From: Carboxylicivirga sp.
GTDB taxonomy: Bacteria > Bacteroidota > Bacteroidia > Bacteroidales > Marinilabiliaceae
DNA length: 64,000 nt
NCBI GenBank assembly: GCA_025210475.1
Contig: JAOARW010000107.1
Coordinates: forward strand, 1-64,000
Direction of reading: 5' to 3'
The notes under the pieces: model-generated
Seen by the model: only the letters and a program-made list of their open reading frames with translations
Databases searched by the model: none
Told to the model about the DNA's origin: nothing
Made by a program: the position numbers and the translations under genes
In this document: positions 1-8,832 of the stretch, in pieces
Numbering within the stretch: position 1 is the first letter of the stretch
Layout: each line of letters begins with the position of its first letter

Positions 1-296
1 ACGCTATGGTCAGGTACATTATCCTCAATCTGAAAACCACAGAACCGCATGGCTGACAGGTTATCATTGCCCATATCTTCAACACCGGGATCCCTTAAAC
101 GATGCCATGTCTGTAGAAGCAGCATTTTGAAAAGCAGCAAGCCGGGGTATGATGGACGCCCATCTATGCTATGTCCGCGCTTTTATACTTTGTTTATTTC
201 CTTCTCAATGGGAGGCCAGTCGATGATCTGGTTAATTTGGCGTAAAAATGTATTTTTTCGCGTTCTACGTTCGACATGATGCGATACAAAACTCAT
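1..296 (-). pseudogene. IS5-type transposase, N-terminal part, interrupted by a stop
   Basis: Read on the minus strand from an ATG at 296, preceded by a good ribosome binding site (AAAAGGAGTT at 301-310). The frame gives a typical IS5-family N-terminus: an early D-W-P-P-I-E-K motif, then G-R-P-S-Y, then a run with L-L-L-F-K-M-L-L-L-Q-T-W, then an L-R-D-P-G-V-E-D segment and an M-R-F-C-G-F motif. Codon 38 is TAA (183-185) exactly where relatives usually carry the Tyr of a Y-K-R-G motif; the frame then stays open to the window edge. The remainder of the element lies outside the window, so its ends cannot be judged. I see it as an inactive or recently inactivated insertion sequence at the border of the polysaccharide genes. 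Recoding or a sequencing error are alternatives. Confidence 0.75.
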
Positions 297-412
297 ATAT
301 AACTCCTTTTTAATCACATCTTTAAGTTAATGAAAATCCAAAACAAAACCAACTTAAATAACTATTAATCTGAGACTTAATGGTATTATTGCCTTGCAAA
401 GGTTTCAAATCG

Positions 413-1609
413 TTAAATAATTTTTACACCAAAATAAATGTCAGTATTACAAATAATCTCATCCCTAAGAGCCATTGTCGCTGATTCAATTATGAAAACA
501 CCAATAATTCCCTTAGGCCCTTCAACAACCTCAATTATATCATCAATCTTATATTGAATAAACTTACTCAACACTTTGAACTTATCTTTATTTTTCACTT
601 GAATACCTTTATAGCGCCCAACTTTATCAGAACGTAGGATTAATTGAAAAACGCAAGGATTAATTGTATAATCCGGAATAACAATAGGAATTCCCAATGC
701 CAAATCAATTGCTGATTCTGATAGATCAATACCACAAGCAAATTCTATAGTTTTCGGTATCAAGTTTCCTCCAAAACGGGGGCCTAACTCAACGCAAAAG
801 ATATTTCCTTTATTATCAACTCTTATTTCAGCGTTAATTCCACCATTTTTATATCCAACTAGCGTTACGAATTTTTGTATCTGATTTATAATTTCTCTGT
901 AAGTATATTCTGCTATTAACGAGGGAAATGTGGTTGCAATTGGTAAGATTCTTCCGCCTGTTTTATTAAAAATCTGATCTCCCAGACAAGAAAATACTAT
1001 TTCTCCTTTCTGCACAATTACATCACCATGAATCTGTTTATATTTTGAGTTAATAAATTTCTCAACAATAACTCTACTTTTAAATGATAAAGCAACTGAT
1101 AAAGGAAATTTATATTCTAACTCTTTAAGACTATTTGTGACAAATACCCCTTTACTACCCGCTCGATCTACGGGCTTAATGACGACTGGAAAATCAATTA
1201 ACTTCAGATTCAGATCATCAAATGATTCCACGACCTGATATTCTGGATAAAAAAAATCATTGTCTTTCTGAAATTTCCTGAACTTATCCTTATTTGCCAT
1301 AATATCAACAGCCTTATAGCCTCCTCCTGGCAAACCAAGCCTATCTGCCACTAAAGAAGCAGGTATTGCACCAATATCAGTGCTAAAAGATAGAATTGCA
1401 TCAATCCCAGATCCTAAAGAAAACTCTAGCACCGAGTCATGGTCCAATAAATCAATTAAAGTAAACTCATTTGAAAAACAATGTCCGATATTATCTACTT
1501 GATTATCGCACGTAATTACGTGAAAACCTCTTCTTTTTGCTTTATTTACTATTTCTATATGATCAAAAATAGCAGGTAAAACTAGTAACTTCTTTTTTTG
1601 TTGATTCAT
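413..1609 (-). CDS. ATP-grasp carboxylate-amine ligase-like protein
   Basis: A 398-residue protein with ATP-grasp fold features: an N-terminal pre-ATP-grasp region (1-95), a Lys-rich stretch after a G-G-G-Y motif near 96, the ATP-binding strand F-P-V-V-I-K-P-V-D followed by G-S-K-G (140-154), an adenine-contact E-K-F near 184, and a metal-binding E-L-G-P-R-F-G-G-N segment near 274-282. Such enzymes join a carboxylate to an amine or similar nucleophile through an acyl phosphate; the substrate cannot be told from sequence. It is divergent from the polysaccharide genes that start at 1709, and a role in making an amino-acyl-decorated sugar or a precursor is inference. Base composition is A+T-rich like that block. 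Confidence 0.7.
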   Translation of the reverse strand: MNQQKKKLLVLPAIFDHIEIVNKAKRRGFHVITCDNQVDNIGHCFSNEFTLIDLLDHDSVLEFSLGSGIDAILSFSTDIGAIPASLVADRLGLPGGGYKAVDIMANKDKFRKFQKDNDFFYPEYQVVESFDDLNLKLIDFPVVIKPVDRAGSKGVFVTNSLKELEYKFPLSVALSFKSRVIVEKFINSKYKQIHGDVIVQKGEIVFSCLGDQIFNKTGGRILPIATTFPSLIAEYTYREIINQIQKFVTLVGYKNGGINAEIRVDNKGNIFCVELGPRFGGNLIPKTIEFACGIDLSESAIDLALGIPIVIPDYTINPCVFQLILRSDKVGRYKGIQVKNKDKFKVLSKFIQYKIDDIIEVVEGPKGIIGVFIIESATMALRDEIICNTDIYFGVKII

Positions 1610-1708
1610 CGTTTAGCAAAATAAAGATAATTACACCACTCAACAAAAATACTCACCAGATAGCTAATATTTTTGCATAAATTTCGTTAGCTAGTTATAA
1701 TCGAAAAC

Positions 1709-2797
1709 ATGAAAGTATTACTAATAGGTGAATATAGCAGCCTGCATTACAATTTACACCTTGGCTTAAAAGAGCTGGGCGTTGATGTCACCTTGGCTTC
1801 AAGCGGTGATTATTGGAAAAATATTCCAAGGGAAGTTGATTTAAAACAACCTGAGAAACTTAAAAAATTATCCTTTCCTTTAAAGCTTATAAAAGCGCTA
1901 CCAAAACTTACGGGCTATGATATTGTACAAGTTATTGCACCTAATTTCCTGATGTCGCGCCCCATAGCATCAAGTCTCTACTTTGACATACTCAAGAAGC
2001 TAAATAACAGGATATTCATGTGCGCAGCTGGCATGGAATACCACTATGTAAAATATGCCCTTACAGGCCGACTTAAATATTCCGTATTCTATAACAAAGC
2101 TATACAAGATGACCCATACATATCAAACTTAAAAGAACTAATTCACAATGATTCTTTTAAAAGGCTAGGCATAAAAGTCCCAAATGGATGCGATGGCATA
2201 ATAGCCATCTCAAATGGCTACCACATCGCTTACAAAGAAGCCTTTCCTGAAAAAACTCATTATATACCTCTGGCAATTGATACCCGAAAATTTAAATATG
2301 TCAGTACTATAAAAAACAACCCTGCTAAAATCAATTTCTTTTTAGGTTTGATGAAAGACCGGATGGCACTGAAAGGCACCGACAGAATACAACAAGTATT
2401 AGCAGCGTTAAAATCAAGGTATCCGAATGATGTAAACCTAACAATAGTCAACTCAGTTCCTTACACAGAATATATTAATCTAGTTAACAACTCACACGTA
2501 TTATGTGATCAATTATACGCATATGGGATTGGCATGAATGGTTTAATAGCTCAAGCAAAAGGTTTAATTGTTGGAGGTGGTGCCGATGAGGAAATGTATA
2601 AAGCACTTGGAGAAACGAAGAACCGTCCGATAATTGATCTTAATACATCAGACAAGGATATGCTGCAACGACTTGAAGTGTTGCTAGACAAGAAAAATTC
2701 GCTGGAGGAGTGGTCTATTAATAGTAGAAAGTTTGTGATTGATAATCATGACAGTGTAAAAGTAGCAAAACAATATCTCGATGTTTGGCTTCGATAG
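1709..2797 (+). CDS. Glycosyltransferase, GT4-like
   Basis: A 362-residue protein that begins with a Rossmann strand and nucleotide-sugar fold typical of GT-B enzymes (M-K-V-L-L-I-G-E-Y). The second half carries the usual C-terminal domain elements: L-G-L-M-K-D-R followed by K-G-T-D-R-I near 220, and an acidic A-D-E-E-M-Y-K-A-L-G-E motif near 290 that resembles the E-x7-E of GT4 enzymes. It probably adds a sugar to a lipid-linked polysaccharide intermediate at the cytoplasmic face. The last 17 bases overlap the flippase gene at 2781, so the two are likely translated from one transcript. The donor and acceptor are unknown. Confidence 0.7.
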   Translation: MKVLLIGEYSSLHYNLHLGLKELGVDVTLASSGDYWKNIPREVDLKQPEKLKKLSFPLKLIKALPKLTGYDIVQVIAPNFLMSRPIASSLYFDILKKLNNRIFMCAAGMEYHYVKYALTGRLKYSVFYNKAIQDDPYISNLKELIHNDSFKRLGIKVPNGCDGIIAISNGYHIAYKEAFPEKTHYIPLAIDTRKFKYVSTIKNNPAKINFFLGLMKDRMALKGTDRIQQVLAALKSRYPNDVNLTIVNSVPYTEYINLVNNSHVLCDQLYAYGIGMNGLIAQAKGLIVGGGADEEMYKALGETKNRPIIDLNTSDKDMLQRLEVLLDKKNSLEEWSINSRKFVIDNHDSVKVAKQYLDVWLR

Positions 2798-4085
2798 GTT
2801 AACAAGAATAATAAAAAAAGTAACACATGGTCAATTCAATGATTTTCTTAACGTTTCATTGAAAAATAGTATTCATGTTGCCATTCGATTTATTTTTGGC
2901 ATTGTACAAATAAAATTCATGTCAATCATATTAGGCCCAACTGGACTTGCAATTCTCGGGCAGTTCTCTAGTTTAATGCAAATTACATCCAATATTACTG
3001 GAGGAATCTCCCATGGAGCAACAAAGCTTAGCACAATTTATCGAAACTCACCTGTAAGGAAAAACTTAATAATTTCTAACGTAATAATAACCATCCTTAT
3101 AATTTCAATAATTTCAGGCCTTATAATATATATACTATCTTCAAAAATATCACATTGGCTATTCAAATCTGAAGAATATATTACATATATTAAATTATCA
3201 TGCCTAATTATTACTGCTACAGGGCTAACTAATGCACTTCTAGCGATACTTAGTGGTCTGAAACTCTTTAACAATTACATTAGACTTAACATTTTCATTG
3301 TAATTAGCTCATTTGGTGTTTTACTAGTATGTATGTATCTGTGGCAAATTAATGGCGCTATGAGCGCACTCTATATTGCTGCTTTTGTGAATCTTCTTAT
3401 TATCATTAATACCTGTTGGCCACTTTTAATTAATGCCATTAAACCATTTAAATGGTCTCAATACATTCATAAAAGGCTGGTTGGTTTTGCGATTATGCTA
3501 ATTATAAGCTCATGTATTGGTCCGGTTACATCAATCATCATACGAAACATTATTACTGAAAATTTCACACTTGAGATAACAGGCTGGTGGGAAGGATTAT
3601 CTCGTTTATCCAATACTTTATTTAATATCAGCGTTTCAACTATAGGCCTCTTCTACATACCTAAAATATCGGAATTATTCAATCCACAAAAACTAAATTC
3701 ATTTATAAAAGGTGCGTCAAAAATTGTAATGCCTGTAATTATTGTTGGAATCAGTCTCATATTCATAACAAGGCATTACATTATAAGATTATTATTTTCT
3801 CAAGACTTTGAGGGTATGGATAGTTTATTCTTGTACCAAAATATTGGAGATATATTTAGAATATTTAGTTGGTTCTTCGCAATTACATTTATCATTAAAG
3901 AAAAAATCCGAGTTTTCATCGTTAGTGAATTTTCAATGGCATTATTACATATAGGTTTAGCTTATCTAATTATTCCTAACTTTGATGTCCAATATTCTAC
4001 CCTACCCTATATGATCAAAACAGCTACCTATTTTATTGTTAGCTTTCTTTTGTACAAAAAATTCATCTTCACTAAAGAAACTTAA
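2781..4085 (+). CDS. O-antigen/polysaccharide flippase (MATE/Wzx-like)
   Basis: A 434-residue, strongly hydrophobic protein with about 12 predicted membrane segments. The N-terminal helix pair with I-H-V-A-I-R-F-I-F-G-I-V-Q and the L-G-P-T-G-L-A-I-L-G-Q-F motif (about 45-60) is typical of the WzxE/O-antigen translocase family of the MOP superfamily, which flips lipid-linked sugar units across the inner membrane. It overlaps the preceding glycosyltransferase by 17 bases and is followed within 11 bases by a GT8 gene, an arrangement that supports one polysaccharide operon. No Wzy polymerase or chain-length regulator is present inside the window, so part of the cluster probably lies to the left. 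Confidence 0.8.
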   Translation: MFGFDRLTRIIKKVTHGQFNDFLNVSLKNSIHVAIRFIFGIVQIKFMSIILGPTGLAILGQFSSLMQITSNITGGISHGATKLSTIYRNSPVRKNLIISNVIITILIISIISGLIIYILSSKISHWLFKSEEYITYIKLSCLIITATGLTNALLAILSGLKLFNNYIRLNIFIVISSFGVLLVCMYLWQINGAMSALYIAAFVNLLIIINTCWPLLINAIKPFKWSQYIHKRLVGFAIMLIISSCIGPVTSIIIRNIITENFTLEITGWWEGLSRLSNTLFNISVSTIGLFYIPKISELFNPQKLNSFIKGASKIVMPVIIVGISLIFITRHYIIRLLFSQDFEGMDSLFLYQNIGDIFRIFSWFFAITFIIKEKIRVFIVSEFSMALLHIGLAYLIIPNFDVQYSTLPYMIKTATYFIVSFLLYKKFIFTKET

Positions 4086-4095
4086 CTATTAAAAA

Positions 4096-5022
4096 ATGGC
4101 AATTATCCCAATCGTAATAAGCTTTAACGATAACTTCATTATTCCAGCTGGTGTTTTTTTAACTTCACTATGCAAGAATGCAGGTTCAGAAACAAGATAT
4201 ATTGTTTACGTTTTGCACTCTGAAGATCGTCTTAAGGAAAAAAACCGAAAAAAAATAAAAGAGTTAGAAAGTCATTTCAGTAATCTTTCAATTTACTTTA
4301 AAAATGTTGATCGTGCTTTCTCTGGAGCCTATGAAGTGCGAAATGTGACAATCGATTCTTATTACAGATTGTTAATCCCAAAACTTTTTACTGATTATGA
4401 TAGAATACTCTATATTGATGTTGATACTATTATTAATTCAGATCTTAAAGATTTAATCAATAAAGATCTAAAAGGGTATTCACTTGCTGCTGTTCCTGAG
4501 TTTGTGGTAGAATCCAACTCCAATCAAAACAGATATATAAAATCATTATCCCTCGATCCGAACCAATATTTTAATGCAGGAGTACTTTTATTTAATCTTG
4601 CACATATTAGGAACAATATCAATGCATATCTTAATCAAATTAACAGTTTATCTAAAAAAAATCTACTATACCAAGATCAGGATATACTAAATATACTATT
4701 CAAGAATAACTGTTTAAATTTGCCACATAAATACAACTATACTTATTCCAAACTTGAAGAGGGATTAAAACTTTCTAATCCCTCAATAATTCATTACACC
4801 TTAGATAAGCCTTGGATTATACCTAGACCATTTGGTAACGTCTGGTGGAATTATTATTCACTTTCAGAATTTTACGACGAAACGTATTATTTAGACTTTC
4901 AACTAAGGGCATATAAAAACACTGATACACTATATAAACTTAATAAGATTTTTAAAAGATTAGGCTTTTATAAGCTAGTCGATCTTCGGCGATTAATATT
5001 ATCGCATTTTAGAAAAATGTAA
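4096..5022 (+). CDS. Glycosyltransferase family 8
   Basis: A 308-residue protein with the GT8 layout: an N-terminal strand beginning I-P-I-V-I-S-F-N-D-N, the metal-binding D-x-D motif in Y-I-D-V-D-T (D108 and D110), an F-N-A-G-V-L-L-F-N-L motif near 155, a Q-D-Q-D-I-L-N motif near 195, and the C-terminal H-Y-T-L-D-K-P-W motif. Members are retaining transferases that use UDP-glucose or UDP-galactose, often for lipopolysaccharide cores or capsules. It is the last gene of the A+T-rich polysaccharide block. The acceptor is not predictable. The start ATG lies 10 bases after the flippase stop. Confidence 0.85.
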   Translation: MAIIPIVISFNDNFIIPAGVFLTSLCKNAGSETRYIVYVLHSEDRLKEKNRKKIKELESHFSNLSIYFKNVDRAFSGAYEVRNVTIDSYYRLLIPKLFTDYDRILYIDVDTIINSDLKDLINKDLKGYSLAAVPEFVVESNSNQNRYIKSLSLDPNQYFNAGVLLFNLAHIRNNINAYLNQINSLSKKNLLYQDQDILNILFKNNCLNLPHKYNYTYSKLEEGLKLSNPSIIHYTLDKPWIIPRPFGNVWWNYYSLSEFYDETYYLDFQLRAYKNTDTLYKLNKIFKRLGFYKLVDLRRLILSHFRKM

Positions 5023-5083
5023 GCAAAACATCTAAGTGCAATCCCCCCTCAATTTGTCACACTTATACCTAACGAATAATACG

Positions 5084-6103
5084 ATGTACAAATTGACCTT
5101 AACCTTGCTGCTGTATATTAGCACATTAAATTGTTATGCCCAAACCAAAGGGCACTTTAACATTACAACAAATCCTTCTTCAGCCACTGTAATATTAACT
5201 GAGTTCCCGGATATTCAAAAGATCACGCCAGCCAGCTTTAATGATTATAAGCCGATGCTTTATAGACTTCGCATCGAAAGGCAAAACTGCATTCCTATCG
5301 ATACTACAATTCATTGTTTACCCGGCAGAATTATTGATTATCATTTTGAACTTGAAGCTAGAATTGTGACCTGCAACATCAACTCCGATCCTGCCGGAGC
5401 ACAGGTTTATATTAACGACAATAAGGTTGGTATTACACCCTTGAATAATTATCCGATCCGATGTGGCATTAATAAAATTGTCTTAATCTCGCCAGACAAT
5501 GTAAAATGGCAAGAAACGTTTGTTGTCAATGAAGATACGCCTTTTGCCATTCACCATAACTTCAAGTGGATTACATCAGCCAACAATCCAACATACAGCC
5601 AACCTATAAATGTTGATTCTTTTGATACGGACATGGATTTATATGATACCGAAAGCGATAAATCGTTTGGCGGATTTGGTGCATTTGGTTTATACACCAT
5701 GATTGGCTCAAACGGAGCCAAAGGAACATCATACCGTTATGGCGCCGACCTGTTTCATTATTTACGTGTTTGGGGCGAATCCAATAACGAATCGGATATA
5801 AAAGGATTTGGACTCGAAGGCGTTTTACCCTTAGACATGGATAAAGCAGCATTTTATTTAAAAGGAGGTTTGGTTTCCCGCTCATTTGAACCATTGAACA
5901 CCAATGGCCGGCAAAGTATCAAATTTGCTACACTTGGCGCAGGACTTTCTATTAAACCATCTCCTCACTTTCAAATCTTTGCCGAATTTGAGTTTGGTGT
6001 TTACGATGAGGAAGAGTATCAGGAAACCATTGATCTATGGGAAAACAAATACAATAGCTTTAGTTCCGGTGGTGGATGGATCGGTATACGCGTCGCTTTT
6101 TAA
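5084..6103 (+). CDS. Secreted PEGA-domain protein
   Basis: I chose the ATG at 5084 because it opens a clean signal peptide (hydrophobic run then C-Y-A-Q, about residue 20); an upstream GTG at 5036 would add 16 residues that spoil it. The mature protein, about 320 residues, has two PEGA-like repeats: N-I-T-T-N-P-S-S-A-T-V near 25 and N-I-N-S-D-P-A-G-A-Q-V-Y-I-N near 105, each followed by the G-x-T-P or T-P-A motif. The C-terminal half is rich in Gly and aromatic residues with alternating strands and ends in G-G-G-W-I-G-I-R-V-A-F, which looks like an outer-membrane barrel-type end. PEGA domains are associated with the cell envelope. The exact role is unknown. Confidence 0.7.
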   Translation: MYKLTLTLLLYISTLNCYAQTKGHFNITTNPSSATVILTEFPDIQKITPASFNDYKPMLYRLRIERQNCIPIDTTIHCLPGRIIDYHFELEARIVTCNINSDPAGAQVYINDNKVGITPLNNYPIRCGINKIVLISPDNVKWQETFVVNEDTPFAIHHNFKWITSANNPTYSQPINVDSFDTDMDLYDTESDKSFGGFGAFGLYTMIGSNGAKGTSYRYGADLFHYLRVWGESNNESDIKGFGLEGVLPLDMDKAAFYLKGGLVSRSFEPLNTNGRQSIKFATLGAGLSIKPSPHFQIFAEFEFGVYDEEEYQETIDLWENKYNSFSSGGGWIGIRVAF

Positions 6104-6162
6104 ATCATCAATTTTAGAGGCTATTTAGTTAATAGTTTCCCTACTTTTGCAAATAAAAAGAT

Positions 6163-7074
6163 ATGCAAGGCCGTCTGGAACAGCTTCCTCCAATTCTTAA
6201 ACTGGTATTGTTATTAACGCTGGTTTTATTGTGTGGTTCCATTAGTTCATTAATTATGGGACTAATTGCCAAACCCATTTTTAATGTTGACATACAATCT
6301 GTCGAATCGATGTATGGCAACATTGCTTTTATGCAAACTTTCCAAATATTGCAAAGCATTAGTTTGTTTGTGCTTCCCTCCTTACTGGCTTTCCGCTTTT
6401 TCTACTCTGAATATAAACTAGGCATCAATGGCCCGGGTAAAATCACTTTTCAACTAGGTCTGATAACATTTCTTCTCATTTTTATTTCCCAGGCCTTTAT
6501 TGGCTATTCGGCATGGGTAAATCACCAATTGCAATTACCTGAGTTTATGAGTCACATTTTTCAGTGGATGGTGGATAAAGAAGCAGAGGCGTGTGCTTTA
6601 ACAAATCTAATGATACAGCGAAACAACTGGTGGCAAATTGCTTTGACTTTTATTATGATGAGCATAATTCCAGCCATTGGAGAAGAATGGTTGTTCCGTG
6701 GCCTGATGCAACGCGAATTGGGTAAATGGTTGAAAAATCATCACATAGCAATTGTTATAAGCGCTATTATTTTTAGCGCAATACACATGCAGTTTTTAAC
6801 TTTTTTACCACGCTTTATATTAGGAATCATATTGGGATACCTGTTTGTATTATCCGGCAATTTATGGGTCGCTGTCTTAGCCCATTTCTTTAACAACTTC
6901 CTGGCAGTAGTGGTCTACATCAGAAATGCTAACGATAACGGGGAAATTCCTTTAGATATTCCTGAAGATAATCCTTTTAACCTTTGGGTTATAATTAGTT
7001 TGTTGATGATCGTGGCTTGTTTTTATTTCATCAGACAATTAGCCGAGACAGATGATAAGCAAGCTTATTATTGA
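6163..7074 (+). CDS. CPBP-family intramembrane metalloprotease
   Basis: A 303-residue membrane protein with about eight hydrophobic segments. It has all the signatures of the CAAX protease / bacteriocin-processing (CPBP, Abi) family: E-E-x-x-x-R as E174, E175 and R179, the A-I-H motif at H208, and H-x-x-x-N at H241 and N245. These residues coordinate zinc within the membrane in characterised members. Its substrate is unknown. The sequence TACTTTTG at 6142-6149 fits the -7 element of Bacteroidota promoters, though the -33 part is poor. Its last 7 bases overlap the convergent gene at 7068-7769. Confidence 0.88.
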   Translation: MQGRLEQLPPILKLVLLLTLVLLCGSISSLIMGLIAKPIFNVDIQSVESMYGNIAFMQTFQILQSISLFVLPSLLAFRFFYSEYKLGINGPGKITFQLGLITFLLIFISQAFIGYSAWVNHQLQLPEFMSHIFQWMVDKEAEACALTNLMIQRNNWWQIALTFIMMSIIPAIGEEWLFRGLMQRELGKWLKNHHIAIVISAIIFSAIHMQFLTFLPRFILGIILGYLFVLSGNLWVAVLAHFFNNFLAVVVYIRNANDNGEIPLDIPEDNPFNLWVIISLLMIVACFYFIRQLAETDDKQAYY

Positions 7075-7769
7075 GTTTCTTTTTCATGTTTCCGAAGCAA
7101 GTATATGATGCCGTAATTGGCACACTTTTGTCGCTTCTCTTCGCCATCCAAATTATCGTGATAAGCTTCAATTTCGTTCCAGATATTTAGAACAATGCGA
7201 TCGGCTCCTGCCCTTAAATCGGTTACCTTTTCATGCATTTTTTGGGTAGTAACCAACAAGTTTTTGTGATTATTAAAGTACTCAACAAATTTCTCATACT
7301 TTATCTTTACCATAGCTATAGATGGATTATAAATACGGGTTCCACCCCCCATCATTCCTCGCCTTTCTTCACCATCCACCACGTTCTTTCCTACCTGCAA
7401 CAACTGCTGCTCAGTTCCAAGTTCGGGCACCGATTTATCGTCGATGTCAAATCCATACAGTTTTCTGACTTCTGGTTTGATCTCGCCACGAATAATACAA
7501 AAGTTTAAAACCTGAATAAAATGCGAAACATATAAACGCGTTACCTTAAACTGATCGCCCAAAAGCTTTCCATACTTAGCTTGTCGTTCCTTACTAAAGT
7601 TATATTGCGAAATAGCTTGTTCGTACTGAGGAAGAAAAGACTGCAACTCGAGAAATTGCTTCTGACTAAAGGCTAAATCAAAAGGACTCAGCTGCATACC
7701 CCTTTGCAAAGCAGCTTTTAAAGCCCGTAAGCGAGCCTGATCTGTATTAGGTAGGCGACGATATGGCAT
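7068..7769 (-). CDS. Uncharacterised protein
   Basis: A 233-residue soluble protein with no recognised family. It starts M-P-Y-R-R-L-P-N-T-D-Q-A-R, is mostly helical and charged, and contains a Gly-rich E-R-R-G-M-M-G-G-G-T-R motif near 138-148. There is no signal peptide or membrane segment. It is convergent with, and overlaps by 7 bases, the CPBP protease gene, and faces away from the sdh terminator. Coding appearance is good (long, single clear start, no competing frame), but the function is not inferable. I believe similar proteins exist in other Bacteroidota; this is memory, not a search. Confidence 0.75.
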   Translation of the reverse strand: MPYRRLPNTDQARLRALKAALQRGMQLSPFDLAFSQKQFLELQSFLPQYEQAISQYNFSKERQAKYGKLLGDQFKVTRLYVSHFIQVLNFCIIRGEIKPEVRKLYGFDIDDKSVPELGTEQQLLQVGKNVVDGEERRGMMGGGTRIYNPSIAMVKIKYEKFVEYFNNHKNLLVTTQKMHEKVTDLRAGADRIVLNIWNEIEAYHDNLDGEEKRQKCANYGIIYLLRKHEKETQ

Positions 7770-7974
7770 GTTGTTTTCAATTAAAAGAGACCTGTTCGCA
7801 TCTAAAAGTAGAAAAAATAACTTCTATTAACAAATATCTATGGGTCAATACTTTTACTATTCATTTATTTAACACTATTAGATTCATCGTTAAAACTTGT
7901 CTGTTTGTCAGTATGAAACAATCGTTCATAAAAACGTATGATTTCAATAAAGGTTACTTTTTTGTTAAAATTCA

Positions 7975-8020
7975 GTGGAATAAAAATAAAAAAGAGCTAT
8001 TCCTTGCGGAATAACTCTTC
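7975..8020 (-). terminator. Terminator of the sdhCAB operon
   Basis: A 12-bp hairpin (arms 7992-8003 and 8008-8019, one G-U pair, loop 8004-8007) lies 27 bases after the sdhB stop. On the minus strand it is followed by a T-rich run (7975-7991). This is a classical intrinsic terminator layout. Confidence 0.85.
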
Positions 8021-8046
8021 TTTAAAATATCTATAACGACTAAGTA

Positions 8047-8802
8047 TTAGTCTTGCAATTTTGCTTTAAGGAACTCACGGTTCAAACGAGCAATGTTAGA
8101 AATAGAAACTCCTTTCGGACATTCTACCTCACAAGCACCAGTGTTGGTACAGTTACCAAAACCTAACTCATCCATTTTCGCTACCATGTTTTTAGCACGA
8201 CGCGCTGCTTCAACCTTACCTTGTGGTAATAAAGCCAGGTGACTAACTTTAGCTGAAACAAACAACATAGCCGAACCATTTTTACAGGTTGCCACACAAG
8301 CACCACAACCAATACACGATGCAGCGTCCATTGCCTCATCAGCATCATCCTTTGGAATAGGCAATGCATTGGCATCAGGTACACCACCAGTACTAACTGA
8401 TGTATAACCACCAGCTGCAATGATTGAATCGAATGCATTACGGTTCACAATTAAATCTTTAATGACTGGGAAACCTGCTGAACGCCATGGCTCAATAGTA
8501 ATTGTTTCACCATCTTTAAATTTACGCATGTGTAACTGGCATGTTGTTACATCATCATCTGGTCCGTGAGGACGGCCATTGATGTACAACGAACACATAC
8601 CGCAAATACCTTCGCGACAATCGTGATCGAAAGCTACAGGCTCTTTTCCTTCGTTGATCAACTGCTCGTTAAGCACATCCATCATCTCAAGGAAAGAACT
8701 GTCTGTTGATACTTTATCAAGCTTGTATGTCTCGAAACGACCCTTTTCTTTAGGTCCGTTCTGACGCCAAACCTTTAGAGTCAAACTTATATTATTTTCC
8801 AT
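8047..8802 (-). CDS. sdhB: Succinate dehydrogenase/fumarate reductase iron-sulfur subunit
   Basis: A 251-residue subunit that carries electrons between the flavin in SdhA and the quinone site in SdhC. The plant-type [2Fe-2S] ligands are C62, C67, C70 and C88. The second domain has C163-x2-C166-x2-C169-x3-C173 and C218, C224, C228-P, which supply the [4Fe-4S] and [3Fe-4S] clusters. It is the last gene of the operon, 30 bases after sdhA, and is followed by a strong hairpin terminator. Sequence alone does not decide between succinate oxidation and fumarate reduction; in anaerobic Bacteroidota the same gene set works as fumarate reductase. Confidence 0.95.
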   Translation of the reverse strand: MENNISLTLKVWRQNGPKEKGRFETYKLDKVSTDSSFLEMMDVLNEQLINEGKEPVAFDHDCREGICGMCSLYINGRPHGPDDDVTTCQLHMRKFKDGETITIEPWRSAGFPVIKDLIVNRNAFDSIIAAGGYTSVSTGGVPDANALPIPKDDADEAMDAASCIGCGACVATCKNGSAMLFVSAKVSHLALLPQGKVEAARRAKNMVAKMDELGFGNCTNTGACEVECPKGVSISNIARLNREFLKAKLQD

Positions 8803-8832
8803 TTTTCTCTGTTTAACTATTAAGACCTAAGA

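Noticed and set aside
49..279. 76-codon plus-strand frame at the window start
   Set aside because: It is the antisense of the transposase remnant, which has clear IS5-type motifs on the minus strand.
413..5022. Polysaccharide block as a complete capsule locus
   Set aside because: No polymerase, chain-length regulator, export or initiating transferase gene is in the window; only part of a cluster can be claimed.
7763..8014. 83-codon plus-strand frame after the unknown gene
   Set aside because: It runs through the sdh terminator region, is A+T-rich with no domain, and overlaps the start of the minus-strand gene.
8181..8438. Minus-strand frame inside sdhB
   Set aside because: Shadow frame of sdhB; no motifs.
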